Of a stretch of DNA of 64,000 nucleotides, positions 34,990 to 43,702 are shown in pieces. Location of the stretch: the NCBI GenBank assembly GCA_016718605.1, contig JADKCY010000003.1, forward strand, positions 558,001-622,000, written 5' to 3'. The position numbers were made by a program, and so were the translations under genes. This DNA is from Lysobacterales bacterium. GTDB lineage: Bacteria > Pseudomonadota > Gammaproteobacteria > Xanthomonadales > Xanthomonadaceae. How positions within the stretch are numbered: the stretch's first letter is position 1; every line of letters starts with the position of its first letter. Under the pieces are notes generated by a model. The model saw nothing but the letters and a program-made list of their open reading frames with translations. It was not told the DNA's origin and did no database searches.

Positions 34990-35460
34990 ATGACCCAGCC
35001 ACCCAACCCGACCCACACCCGACCGGCCACGCTCGACGATCTCGATTTTCTCGTTCGCTGCAATCTGCAAATGGCGCTCGAAACGGAGCAACTCGAACTG
35101 CAGAGCGCAGGGCTGCACGCGGGCATACGCGCGGTACTGACCGATGCCGCACGCGGTTTCTATCGCATCGCGGAGCGTGAAGAACAACGCGCGGGCTGCC
35201 TGATGATCACCTTCGAATGGAGCGACTGGCGCAACGCCTGGTGGTGGTGGATTCAGAGCGTGTACGTGACGCCACAGAAGCGTCGCCATGGCGTGTTCAG
35301 CACCCTGTATCGGAACGTCATGCATGAAGCACAACAGCGTTCCGACGTCTGCGGACTGCGCCTCTACGTCGAGCGCGACAACCTGCACGCGCAAGCAACC
35401 TACGCCCGACTCGGTATGCACGAAAGTCACTACCGGATGTTCGAGCAGACGCTGGCCTGA
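34990..35460 (+). CDS. GNAT family N-acetyltransferase
   Basis: A 156-residue acetyl-CoA-dependent acyltransferase. The N-terminal TRPATLDDLDFLVRCN opens the GNAT fold, WWWWIQSVYVTPQKRRHGVF gives beta 4 and the pyrophosphate-binding loop (QKRRHGVF, a variant of Q/RxxGxG/A), and LYVERDNLHAQATYARLGM is the usual C-terminal motif B. Acceptor unknown. Convergent with the next, uncharacterised gene. Confidence 0.88.
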   Translation: MTQPPNPTHTRPATLDDLDFLVRCNLQMALETEQLELQSAGLHAGIRAVLTDAARGFYRIAEREEQRAGCLMITFEWSDWRNAWWWWIQSVYVTPQKRRHGVFSTLYRNVMHEAQQRSDVCGLRLYVERDNLHAQATYARLGMHESHYRMFEQTLA

Positions 35461-35496
35461 GGAGGATGCCGTCAACTGCCTGCGGACCCGCAGCGC

Positions 35497-36393
35497 TCAA
35501 TGACGCCTTGCGGCCTGCAATACATCCGTTTCGTCGCGCAAGGTCATGGTGCGCACCGGAATGGCATGTGCGGTCAACACCGCCTCCCATTGTCGCAAGC
35601 GCCTCTGCAGCGCCTGATAGTGGCGTTCACTGACTTGCTCCGGCTGCGCCTGTGCGGCCTTCCACCACGCATATTCCCGCAGCGCCAGTACCGCCTGCGC
35701 TCCGGTGTACAGCGCGATGGGTTCGTCGATGTCCTCGAACACGTCCTCTGAATCCGGCGCTAGCAAGGCCGCTTCGATGATCTGCCAGAGTCCCGCTAGC
35801 CCGCCGTGCTGGTATTGCATCGCCGTCATCGCGCAAAGGTCGTGGATGCTTACGTAGCGCGCATGTTCAAGTGGCAACGCGAAAGCCCCCTGCGCCGCCA
35901 AGGCAGTTTCCGCTGAAGCCATGCCCTGCTCCATCAGCACCGCCTCCATCTGCCGCCCCACTCGGCTGGCCAGTGCCGCGTCTCCCGCCAGCACAAAGGG
36001 AACCAATCGCATCGGCCCACCCTGCAGCGATGGCTCGGGCTGCAATGCAGGGCTCGCCATCTTGCCCGCGTGCGCAAAAAACGCGGCCATACGCGGCCCA
36101 TCCTTGCCGGGCGCCGCCTGCAGCAACTCCCCCAGTCCTGCATGCACTGGCCAACCCGGACGCAACAGCTCGGCACTGTCGAAATTAGCCAGCGCCACAC
36201 CCAGATCCATCGATGCCACATCCGGCAGCAAACGCAGCAAGTCCCGACTGATGCCCTCCACCAGCGCACCACCTTCCTCGCGCTCCAGAACCGAACGACC
36301 CGAAGGGAACTGCACGACATCACTCGCGTCCCCACCCGCCAACGCGGATACCTCCAAAGCCAACGCACCAAAACAGAAAACCGAAGCCGTCAT
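35497..36393 (-). CDS. Uncharacterised protein, coupled to upstream small gene
   Basis: A 298-residue, Ala/Leu-rich, acidic protein with no signal peptide and no family I recognise. Its middle carries a LVPFVLAGDAALASRVGRQME region and the C-terminal part is charged and helical (EQVSERHYQALQRRLRQWE). AGGGG eight bases before the ATG at 36393 supports this start, which overlaps the TGA of the upstream small gene as TGATG. High GC3 and consistent frame argue for a real gene. Function unknown. Confidence 0.75.
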   Translation of the reverse strand: MTASVFCFGALALEVSALAGGDASDVVQFPSGRSVLEREEGGALVEGISRDLLRLLPDVASMDLGVALANFDSAELLRPGWPVHAGLGELLQAAPGKDGPRMAAFFAHAGKMASPALQPEPSLQGGPMRLVPFVLAGDAALASRVGRQMEAVLMEQGMASAETALAAQGAFALPLEHARYVSIHDLCAMTAMQYQHGGLAGLWQIIEAALLAPDSEDVFEDIDEPIALYTGAQAVLALREYAWWKAAQAQPEQVSERHYQALQRRLRQWEAVLTAHAIPVRTMTLRDETDVLQAARRH

Positions 36394-36674
36394 CACGTCA
36401 CCCCTGCAGGACCGGCGATCAGTTTAGCGAGGTGCCAGAGGAAACCGTGGGCGACCAGCCAGTGAGGGATTCGACGCAAGATCTGGTTGTCACCGACGCG
36501 CACACAGTCGGTCAGGCAATCGTGGCTGCGCAGGACGCGAAAACCCGGCGAAACAATCGGGTCGCCTGCACTTTTCGATACCGCGGCGTTACGCCGACAC
36601 ATATGGCAATACAAAACCGGCGCCGGAATGTGCAGGCACCGCGCCAAGCCAGTGGGATAGGCGTTCCGGATCAT
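36393..36674 (-). CDS. Small uncharacterised protein with CxxC motif
   Basis: A 93-residue product, apparently real although easily missed. GAGG lies about seven bases before its ATG at 36674; codons have a high GC third position like neighbouring genes; and its stop overlaps the start of the 298-residue gene (TGATG), suggesting translational coupling. The sequence contains YCHMCRRN (CxxC, possible metal site), two further cysteines in HDCLTDC, and an amphipathic Trp/His-rich C-terminus (PHWLVAHGFLWHLAKL). No family recognised. Confidence 0.5.
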   Translation of the reverse strand: MIRNAYPTGLARCLHIPAPVLYCHMCRRNAAVSKSAGDPIVSPGFRVLRSHDCLTDCVRVGDNQILRRIPHWLVAHGFLWHLAKLIAGPAGVT

Positions 36675-37132
36675 TGCCGCATCCTCAGTGGATGAGACAT
36701 GAGGCGATTTTCGCCTCGCCGCGGATGAGACCATCGGAAACTTCGTACATGAGTTCGACCGTACCGCTTGACAACAAACTGAGGTACGGGTGCCAAAGGA
36801 GATCGGTGTGCAACATTGGTGGGCAATCGATCGTGGTTTGCTTGTCCGCGCCCGCTCATCTGCGGTGGGCGATCATGCCTCTGACGTGTCCAATGGGCCT
36901 GCCAGCGACCACTCGATGTCGTCATCAAGCAGCCGCAACGCACCACGACCCGGACCGACGGCAGTGGCATCGCAGCAAGCGTTTGTAATAAGGTCTGGTC
37001 ATGGACGCGGCAGCGCGTCCTGACCTTCAGGGGGTGGGTCTGCTGTGGGGGCTGTTCGATCAGTTCTCGCCTGCGTGGCGACGCGCTCCGTCCGCTGCCG
37101 TTCTTGGCAGCCTCAACTTCGGAGCTTCACGC
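36675..37132. other. Intergenic gap upstream of subtilase gene
   Basis: About 460 bp with no supported gene. It contains a short perfect hairpin GAGGCGA-TTT-TCGCCTC at 36701-36717, just upstream of the small gene, and otherwise presumably the divergent promoters. A TAATAA at about 36988 could be a -10 for the subtilase gene. Confidence 0.5.
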
Positions 37133-40100
37133 ATGTCCTCAACGCTACCTCTTCGCCTGCGCCGCAACGCGCTCAGCCTCGCTCTGTTGGCCTGTATCCA
37201 ACCTGGGCTGTCGCTCGCGCAGCAAGATGTCCGGCCGCAACCGCTCTCACCGGAGGCGCTGGACGCCTTGCAGGATCCCAACCTTTTGCTGACGCGCGCG
37301 GGTGCATTCGACCCACGCCTGCAACAGTTGGACTCGCGTGCGGTTGGACTCATCGCACAGCGCAGCAGTCGCTACGCGATCGTGCAGTTCGATCAAGGTT
37401 TCGTCGCCTCTGGACAGGACATGGCGGCATGGCTGCGTAAACACGGCTTGGACGTCATCGAGCATCTGCCACAACGCGCCTGGCAGGTCCGACTGAATGG
37501 CGCATCGCTGAACGCCCTGGCGCAGATGGCGGGTGTTCGCTTTATTGGCGGCACGCCCAGCATCCTGCGACTCGATCCTTCACTGTGGCCTTCGGAGCGC
37601 GATAGCACGCTGCAGAGCACGGACGGGGGCAACGCGATCCGGATCTTCGGTTATGACGGCGTGTCTGCAGATGCACTGGCCTTGTTGACACGAAAGTACG
37701 CGCCGAACGCCCGCGTCACGGTGCGGACCAACGACCCGACCCTGCCGTTCATTGACGTGAGCCTTTCGAATGCCGCTGGGCAGGAAGTGGACACGCTGCT
37801 GCAGGCCGAAGATGTTCGGTGGATCGCACCACGCCTGCGCGATGAACTGTCCAACAACAACGCCGTGGGGCCAATGCAGAACAACTCGGCATCCACCAAC
37901 CCTACCGGTAACGGCGCCTGGACACCGATTTTCAATCGCGGATTGACCGGGTCCGGTCAGGTGGTATCGATTTCCGACTCGGGACTCGACCGCAACGAGG
38001 ACTGGTTTGTCGATATTGATTTTGGCGCGGGCATCCAGCGCTTTATTACCCCGGCTGAAGCGACCGTACCCCCGGCGCTGGGAACGACTCACCCCAATGC
38101 CAAGATCTATGCCTATTGGGTGCAGCCGGGTGCAACCGCCTACGACAACAACCAGACGTGCACATCCAACCCCACCGGCTTCCATGGCACCCACGTCAGC
38201 GGCACCGTTGCGGGTGATCGCTTGAGCACCACGACACCCTCGACCGCCGCGCGCGACAGTGGCGACGGCATGGCACCCGGCGCGCAGATCCTGTTTCAGG
38301 ACGTTGGCAATGACACCAGCGGCTGCCTGTCGATTACCAACTTCTCGGGCACCTTGAAGCAAGCAGAGGATGCCGGTGCTGGCTTGCACAGTGCATCGTG
38401 GGGCAACAGTTCTGCGGGCGCCTACGGTGGCAACGATGCATCCGCAGACAACGCAACCCGTATAGAACGCGATCTGGTCGCAGTCATTGCAGCGGGTAAT
38501 GCCGGTCCCGGTGCGGGCAGCATCGGGTCGCCCGGCGTGGCCAAGAACGTGATTACGGTTGGCGCACTGGGCAGTGGCAATTCAACCACGATCGCCAGCT
38601 TCTCCAGTCGTGGGCCCACAGACGACAATCGCATCAAACCCGACATTGTTGCACCGGGGTCAAGCACCGTCTCAGCAGCTGGCGACACGACCAATGGCGA
38701 CACAGTGGAAAGTGGCGTGACGTCCAGCAAGTCCGGCACGTCGATGGCCACGCCCACCATCTCCGGCGCCGCCACCTTGGCTCGCCAGTACCTGATGGAC
38801 GGCTTCTATCCGCGTGGCGAAATCACTGCCGAAGACGCGTATCGGCCCAGCGGGATGGTCATGAAAGCGTTGCTCTTGAACAGCACGGCAGTGATTGGTA
38901 CGACATGGCCCGGCAACACCTTCGGCTGGGGACGGCTATGGCTGGAGCACAGTTTGTATTTCAACAGCGACATCGGTGCGGGTGCCGACGCCCGAAGGCT
39001 GCGTATCTGGGAGCGCACTGACGATACCGGCCTTGCGACCGGCGAAACGCACGAATATGTCATCAGCAACGTCGGTGCGGGTCAGGAATTCCGCGCCACG
39101 CTGACCTGGTTTGACGTGGCAGGCGCTTTGGGTTCGGCCATCAATATCGTCAACAACCTCGACCTTGAGGTCATCGGCCCTGGTGGCACCTACCTTGGCA
39201 ACGTCACTAGCAGTGCGGTATCCGTCACTGGTGGCTCTGCTGACAGCCGCAACACGGTTGAACAGGTGCGATTCACGGCACCGACCGATGGCAGTTACAC
39301 CTTGCGTGTCAAAGGCACGTCCGTCCCTGGCGATGGAAGCCTTGGCAGCGCGCGGCAAGGCTATGGCCTGGTGGCCTCAGGTGCGTTCGCACTGCCCGAT
39401 GCCGCCCCCTTGGCAGCGCCAGCAAGCATGAACGTGGCCAGCAACAACACCAGTGGCGTGCAGGTACAGGGCGGCAGTGTCGGCGGCGCCAGCAGCTATC
39501 AACTTTATCGAGCTGATGGGCTGTGCGAAGACGTTTCGTCGGAAGACTTCCGCCTCGCTCAACACGGAAACAGCAGTACCTTGACAGACGACCTCACCAT
39601 CGGCGGCTTTGCCTATGCTTACCGCATGCGCGCGGTCGGCGGCGATATCGAAGGCAATGCGTCTTCCTGCGTGGATACGGTGTCACTGGACAGTTGCGAC
39701 CTTCCACCGCAGTTGGCGTTGTCGCCCGCGGACGTTGATGCCAGCCATGTCACCTGTCGGGTGGCCCTCGATTGGAACGACTCGACGTCTCGCTGCCCCA
39801 CTGCCAGTGGCGTCAACTACCGGGTCGAACGTGCCAGCACCCCCAACATGGCTGGTGCCACCGAAATCGCAACTGGTTTGAGCAGCTCGGCCCTGAACGA
39901 CGATTCGGTGATCCAGGATCAGGTCAACTTCTATCGACTCTCCACCGAGGACTCGTTGGGCAACGAGATCACTGATACGCGCATCATCGCCGCGACGCCC
40001 TCTGGTCCGCAGGGTCCGTCGGCTGGGGATTTCCTCGATGATGTCGACAATCGCGCCTACGCCGTACTGCAGGCACCCTGGCAGTATTCGACCGTCGCCA

Positions 40101-40633
40101 GCGCCGGCAGCTACAGCTATCACAATGCCCCGGATGGATCGACCTATAGCGCCAACACCTGCGCCTACCTGACCTTACCGCCGCTGACCGTGGGCGATGC
40201 TGGCAGCTTGAGCTTCAAAGCACGTTTTGACCTTGAAGCCGAATGGGACGGCGTGGTGCTGGAAATATCCACCGACGGCGGCAGTAACTGGTCCACCTTG
40301 ACCCCGAATGGCGGCTACCCGAGCAGCTTTGCCCAAACCGGCTCACCCGCCGTGAACGCTTGCGGCTATCCGGCCAGCCAAGCCGCCTTCAGCGGCAGCA
40401 GCGCTGGTCAATTTGTCAGTTACAACGCCAACCTGGCCGCCTACGCTGGCGATACAGTGCAACTGCGCTGGGCATTCTCATCCGATCCAGGTTCGGAAGA
40501 AGCCGGCTTCTACCTTGACGAAATCCGCGTCCAAAGTACGTTCAACGTGCTGTTCAAGAGCGGCTTCGAGGCCGGCGAGCTACCCGGATCCGGTGGCACC
40601 CTCGACGTTCCTGCCTGCACCGTCGCCCCTTAG
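37133..40633 (+). CDS. Secreted subtilisin-like serine protease (S8) with C-terminal domains
   Basis: A 1166-residue exported protease. Signal peptide at residues 1-30 (LSLALLACIQPGLSLAQ). A ~230-residue propeptide-like region precedes the S8 domain, whose triad is D282 (SISDSGLD), H351 (FHGTHVSGT) and S537 (SGTSMATP), with oxyanion N456 (AAGN). After the catalytic domain come a jelly-roll (P-domain-like) region (ITNVVNNLDLEV-type), two fibronectin-like modules and a MAM/lectin-like module, and the tail FKSGFEAGE. GGAG nine bases before the ATG at 37133 and the signal peptide choose this start over an open extension to 37001. Probably digests extracellular protein. Confidence 0.93.
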   Translation: MSSTLPLRLRRNALSLALLACIQPGLSLAQQDVRPQPLSPEALDALQDPNLLLTRAGAFDPRLQQLDSRAVGLIAQRSSRYAIVQFDQGFVASGQDMAAWLRKHGLDVIEHLPQRAWQVRLNGASLNALAQMAGVRFIGGTPSILRLDPSLWPSERDSTLQSTDGGNAIRIFGYDGVSADALALLTRKYAPNARVTVRTNDPTLPFIDVSLSNAAGQEVDTLLQAEDVRWIAPRLRDELSNNNAVGPMQNNSASTNPTGNGAWTPIFNRGLTGSGQVVSISDSGLDRNEDWFVDIDFGAGIQRFITPAEATVPPALGTTHPNAKIYAYWVQPGATAYDNNQTCTSNPTGFHGTHVSGTVAGDRLSTTTPSTAARDSGDGMAPGAQILFQDVGNDTSGCLSITNFSGTLKQAEDAGAGLHSASWGNSSAGAYGGNDASADNATRIERDLVAVIAAGNAGPGAGSIGSPGVAKNVITVGALGSGNSTTIASFSSRGPTDDNRIKPDIVAPGSSTVSAAGDTTNGDTVESGVTSSKSGTSMATPTISGAATLARQYLMDGFYPRGEITAEDAYRPSGMVMKALLLNSTAVIGTTWPGNTFGWGRLWLEHSLYFNSDIGAGADARRLRIWERTDDTGLATGETHEYVISNVGAGQEFRATLTWFDVAGALGSAINIVNNLDLEVIGPGGTYLGNVTSSAVSVTGGSADSRNTVEQVRFTAPTDGSYTLRVKGTSVPGDGSLGSARQGYGLVASGAFALPDAAPLAAPASMNVASNNTSGVQVQGGSVGGASSYQLYRADGLCEDVSSEDFRLAQHGNSSTLTDDLTIGGFAYAYRMRAVGGDIEGNASSCVDTVSLDSCDLPPQLALSPADVDASHVTCRVALDWNDSTSRCPTASGVNYRVERASTPNMAGATEIATGLSSSALNDDSVIQDQVNFYRLSTEDSLGNEITDTRIIAATPSGPQGPSAGDFLDDVDNRAYAVLQAPWQYSTVASAGSYSYHNAPDGSTYSANTCAYLTLPPLTVGDAGSLSFKARFDLEAEWDGVVLEISTDGGSNWSTLTPNGGYPSSFAQTGSPAVNACGYPASQAAFSGSSAGQFVSYNANLAAYAGDTVQLRWAFSSDPGSEEAGFYLDEIRVQSTFNVLFKSGFEAGELPGSGGTLDVPACTVAP

Positions 40634-40651
40634 TCCTTGCATGCCACTACC

Positions 40652-40687
40652 GCGCGGAATGCCCTGCTATTGGAGGGCATTCCGCGC
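40652..40687 (+). terminator. Terminator of the subtilase gene
   Basis: Perfect 14-bp stem GCGCGGAATGCCCT / AGGGCATTCCGCGC with an 8-base loop, 19 bp past the stop. The following sequence (TTCGAA) has only a weak T-tract, but the stem is very stable. Confidence 0.75.
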
Positions 40688-41037
40688 TTCGAACGCATGA
40701 AGCCAGCCGGATCGCACACGTGGATTGCCAAATATCTCCGTGGCGCTGAACCAATACCTCGACAAGTGCCGACGCAGCAGCGCGGGCGACCGAGTTCGGA
40801 AGCTAGCGTCTACGTGCGGTTCAAGTGCGACTTTGCTCTACGAGCCGACAGGCGGTCGGCGATTTAACAATTTCACCGCGCAATCCCGTTTTAATCCACA
40901 GAGCCAAGTTCACGAATTTATTCGTAGAACCACAGCGATCCCCCAGCCAGTGACACCATCGGACCCGACCAGACGGCAACATTGATGGGTTCGACAGTCC
41001 GTGGCTGTGGTTCCAAAGCTCGACCGGGGAGATGACG
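40688..41037. other. Intergenic gap upstream of Kelch protein gene
   Basis: About 350 bp without a supported gene. It holds an AT-rich patch (about 40862-40925) ending in the palindrome ACGAAT-TT-ATTCGT at 40912-40925, a possible operator for the downstream gene. Confidence 0.5.
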
Positions 41038-42855
41038 ATGGCGACATGGCGACATACCACGATGGCTTTGTTTTTGGGACTGGCGGCGGTCGGTGTCGCA
41101 AGCGCATGCGCCTTGCACCTTCGGGCGCCGCAAAATCGCCTTCACGGGCTGCCCAAAGCGGCTAACAGCGCGCACTGGGTTGGTCCGGCGCACTCTGGCT
41201 CATGGTTCAATCCAGATCGCAGCGGTGAAGGCTTCATTCTGCAAATTCAGGACGACGCCACGGCGACGTTGTTCTGGTTCACGTTTCCGCCATTGGGCAG
41301 CACCGACGAGCAGGCTTGGATACTGGGTGCAGGGGGTGTGATCGAAGGCGACACGATTCGGTTTTCGCAGACCTTCACCACGCGCGGGCCGAGTTTTGGC
41401 AGCGAATTCGATCCTGCAGACGTGCAGTACCAAGCGTGGGGAAGCATCCGTTTTCAGTTTTCTTCGTGCAGCGAAGGGCAAGTGCAGTGGAATGGCCCAC
41501 CCGAATGGGGCAACGGTCAGAAAACACTGGTTCGAGCCAGCGCGATTGACGAAACAGGCTGTGATCCGAAATTGCAATTGACCCCGACTGGTACTCGCGC
41601 CGCTCAGGGTTTGCGCCAACGTAGTGCTGCCTGGTTCGATCCGGTGCATAGCGGCGAAGGCTGGGTGGTCGAAGAGTTCAACGCCGAACTGGCAGTCATC
41701 TACTGGTTCAGCTACGACGAACAAGGACGACCCGCCTGGATGGTTGGTTTGGGTGCGCGACAGAACGATCGCTTCGAGTTTGTCGACGTCCTGCAACCCA
41801 AGGGCACGCATTTTGGCGAGCACTTTGATGCCACCGCTGTGCAACGCCTGCCTTGGGGCAGTCTCGCGATGCAGTTCACGACGTGTGATCGCGCGACGCT
41901 TGACTATAGCTCGGTCGATGCGGCGTTTGGCGCTGGTCAACTGCGTCCGATTCGCAGCAATCGTCTGGCCAGCACGATCTGTCGGGACGCTCCCGGCAGG
42001 TCGCCCGCCGGCGGCTCCTGGACGCAGGGCAACGCCATGCCCGAGCCGCAGTCCGAGGTCGCTTTTGCTCGCGATAAGGAATCCATCTACGTGGTGGCGG
42101 GCTTTGGCGATGTGCAAGGCGTCAAGCGCTTTGACACCCTCAGCGGACAATGGACCGTACTTCCCGACCTTCCGGCAGGTCGTGATCACGCCAGTGCGGC
42201 GGTTTTTGGTGGTGATCTTTTTGTCACCGGCGGTTATCCGAATGGCGCAGGCAATCAGGCTGAAAATGGTTGGCGTTACTTGCAGGCGGAGAATCGCTGG
42301 CAACATCTGCCCGGCTTGCCCAGCGTCGAAGCGAGCGGCGCGGCGACACTGGATGGGTATCTCTATTTCGCGAGCAGCGCAGGCGAGTTGTATCAGTACG
42401 ATCCACGCCGTGATGTTTCGCGATTGATCAGCGGTGACGGTCTGCTGTCTCGCGATCATTCTCAATTGGTGGCCTTTCAAGGTGAACTTTGGCTGGTCGG
42501 CGGACGCAGTGAGCTGAACGGCGAAACCGCCGCGGTGTCGATCTACGACCCCGCCAGCGAGCGCTGGCGAAGTGGTCCGCGGATGCTCACCACCCGCGGG
42601 GGATTTGCGGCTGCTGCCAGTGCAGACGCCATTTTGGTGGCGGGTGGCGAAGCCATCTACGGCGCCACGCTGTTGCGCGGTGAGGTAGAAGCCATTGCTG
42701 CGGGCGAAGAACGCTGGCAGGCGCTGCCACCACTACCGGTCGCATTGCATGGCGCAGCAGGCGCGTTGTCCGGCGAGAATTTCTGGGTACTCGGCGGATC
42801 GACCCGCGCGGGTGGCATTCGCAATGCCGGCCAGGTACAGATTTATCGCTGGTAA
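41038..42855 (+). CDS. Secreted protein with two SGEGW-type domains and Kelch repeats
   Basis: A 605-residue exported protein. After a signal peptide (MALFLGLAAVGVASACA within residues 9-26) there are two related ~120-residue domains: the first begins GSWFNPDRSGEGFILQIQ, the second AAWFDPVHSGEGWVVEEF; both continue with a WF motif, a GxG turn, 'FDxxxVQxxxWGSxxxQF' and a terminal cysteine. From residue ~325 on there are about five Kelch-type repeats (YVVAGFGDVQGVKRFD, LFVTGGYPNGAG, LWLVGGRSELNGE, ILVAGGEAIYGA, FWVLGGSTRAGG), a probable beta-propeller. GGAG six bases before the ATG at 41038 rules out the ATG at 41032. Function unknown; surface binding is plausible. Confidence 0.8.
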   Translation: MATWRHTTMALFLGLAAVGVASACALHLRAPQNRLHGLPKAANSAHWVGPAHSGSWFNPDRSGEGFILQIQDDATATLFWFTFPPLGSTDEQAWILGAGGVIEGDTIRFSQTFTTRGPSFGSEFDPADVQYQAWGSIRFQFSSCSEGQVQWNGPPEWGNGQKTLVRASAIDETGCDPKLQLTPTGTRAAQGLRQRSAAWFDPVHSGEGWVVEEFNAELAVIYWFSYDEQGRPAWMVGLGARQNDRFEFVDVLQPKGTHFGEHFDATAVQRLPWGSLAMQFTTCDRATLDYSSVDAAFGAGQLRPIRSNRLASTICRDAPGRSPAGGSWTQGNAMPEPQSEVAFARDKESIYVVAGFGDVQGVKRFDTLSGQWTVLPDLPAGRDHASAAVFGGDLFVTGGYPNGAGNQAENGWRYLQAENRWQHLPGLPSVEASGAATLDGYLYFASSAGELYQYDPRRDVSRLISGDGLLSRDHSQLVAFQGELWLVGGRSELNGETAAVSIYDPASERWRSGPRMLTTRGGFAAAASADAILVAGGEAIYGATLLRGEVEAIAAGEERWQALPPLPVALHGAAGALSGENFWVLGGSTRAGGIRNAGQVQIYRW

Positions 42856-42866
42856 GGCAGCGCCGC

Positions 42867-43586
42867 TCAGAGCGCGGCAAGAGCGCTGCGCTCTGCCTCC
42901 GTCAGGTCGCGAAACTGTCCCTTGCCGAGTTCCCCCAAGTGGATTGGCCCAATCGCCACTCTGATCAAACGCAGGACGCTCCACTGCTGTGCTTGCAGTA
43001 GACGTCGGATGTGGCGATTGCGGCCTTCATCCAGCACGATCTGCAGCCACGCATTGCGTTGGCCATGACGTAACAGGTCCGCGCTGACCACACGCAAGCG
43101 CTCGCCCTGATCCACGATTCCCTGCTGAAGCTGCTGCAGATGCTCGGGATCGGGGATCGCACCGATTTGCACGTGATACGTCTTGTGGAGCGGCGTGCGC
43201 GGTTCGGTGATCGCTGCATTCCAGACAGGATCATTGCTGAATAAAAGCAGACCTTCGCTGGCCTGATCTAAACGCCCCGCAGGCGCCACCCATGGTAGCT
43301 CATGCCCGTCGAAACACCGATAGACCGTGTCCCTGCCCTGTTCATCTCGGGCACTGGTCACCAATCCTCGTGGCTTGTTCAGAATAAGGTAGCGCCTTGC
43401 CGCGCAAGCCGCTGGCACATCCGCCAACACGATATCGGTCTGATCCAAACGGGTAGGCGCTTCCGGATCGCGAACCACCCGCCCAGCCACCGTGACCTCG
43501 CCCGCTCGAATACGTCGCTCGGCCTCACTGCGCGAGCACAAACCACGCTTTGACAGAACTCGAGCGAGCCCATAGCGCGTGCTCAT
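42867..43586 (-). CDS. RsuA/RluB family pseudouridine synthase
   Basis: Isomerises a specific uridine in ribosomal RNA. The 239-residue protein has an N-terminal S4 RNA-binding domain (LARVLSKRGLCSRSEAERRI then RAGEVTVAGRVV) and the catalytic RsuA-type core with the active aspartate in AGRLDQASEGLLLFSND, and ends in the GRNRHIRRLL motif. Length and S4 domain suit RluB/RluE/RsuA subgroups; the exact rRNA target cannot be assigned. AAGGAT eight bases before the ATG at 43586 supports this start. It is divergent from the lipid-modification operon, 116 bp between starts, and convergent with the Kelch gene. Confidence 0.88.
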   Translation of the reverse strand: MSTRYGLARVLSKRGLCSRSEAERRIRAGEVTVAGRVVRDPEAPTRLDQTDIVLADVPAACAARRYLILNKPRGLVTSARDEQGRDTVYRCFDGHELPWVAPAGRLDQASEGLLLFSNDPVWNAAITEPRTPLHKTYHVQIGAIPDPEHLQQLQQGIVDQGERLRVVSADLLRHGQRNAWLQIVLDEGRNRHIRRLLQAQQWSVLRLIRVAIGPIHLGELGKGQFRDLTEAERSALAAL

Positions 43587-43702
43587 GGCAAGCGATCCTT
43601 CACACATTTTTCGCAAACGTAGATAGCACGCGAGTACAGGTTCACCGGCAAATCACCGCCACTGCCAACAATGCGAACTGTCTTCATTTTCCCGCGGTGT
43701 CC

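Noticed and set aside
41200..42480. 426-codon open frame antisense to the Kelch protein gene
   Set aside because: The plus-strand gene has a signal peptide, repeats and a ribosome-binding site; the antisense product has no recognisable feature.
43587..43702. ECF (RpoE/ChrR-type) promoter for the lipid operon
   Set aside because: A CGATCC followed 19 bp on by CGTAGA resembles the TGATCC...TA-type element only loosely, and there is no sigma/anti-sigma gene in the window, so I do not list it.
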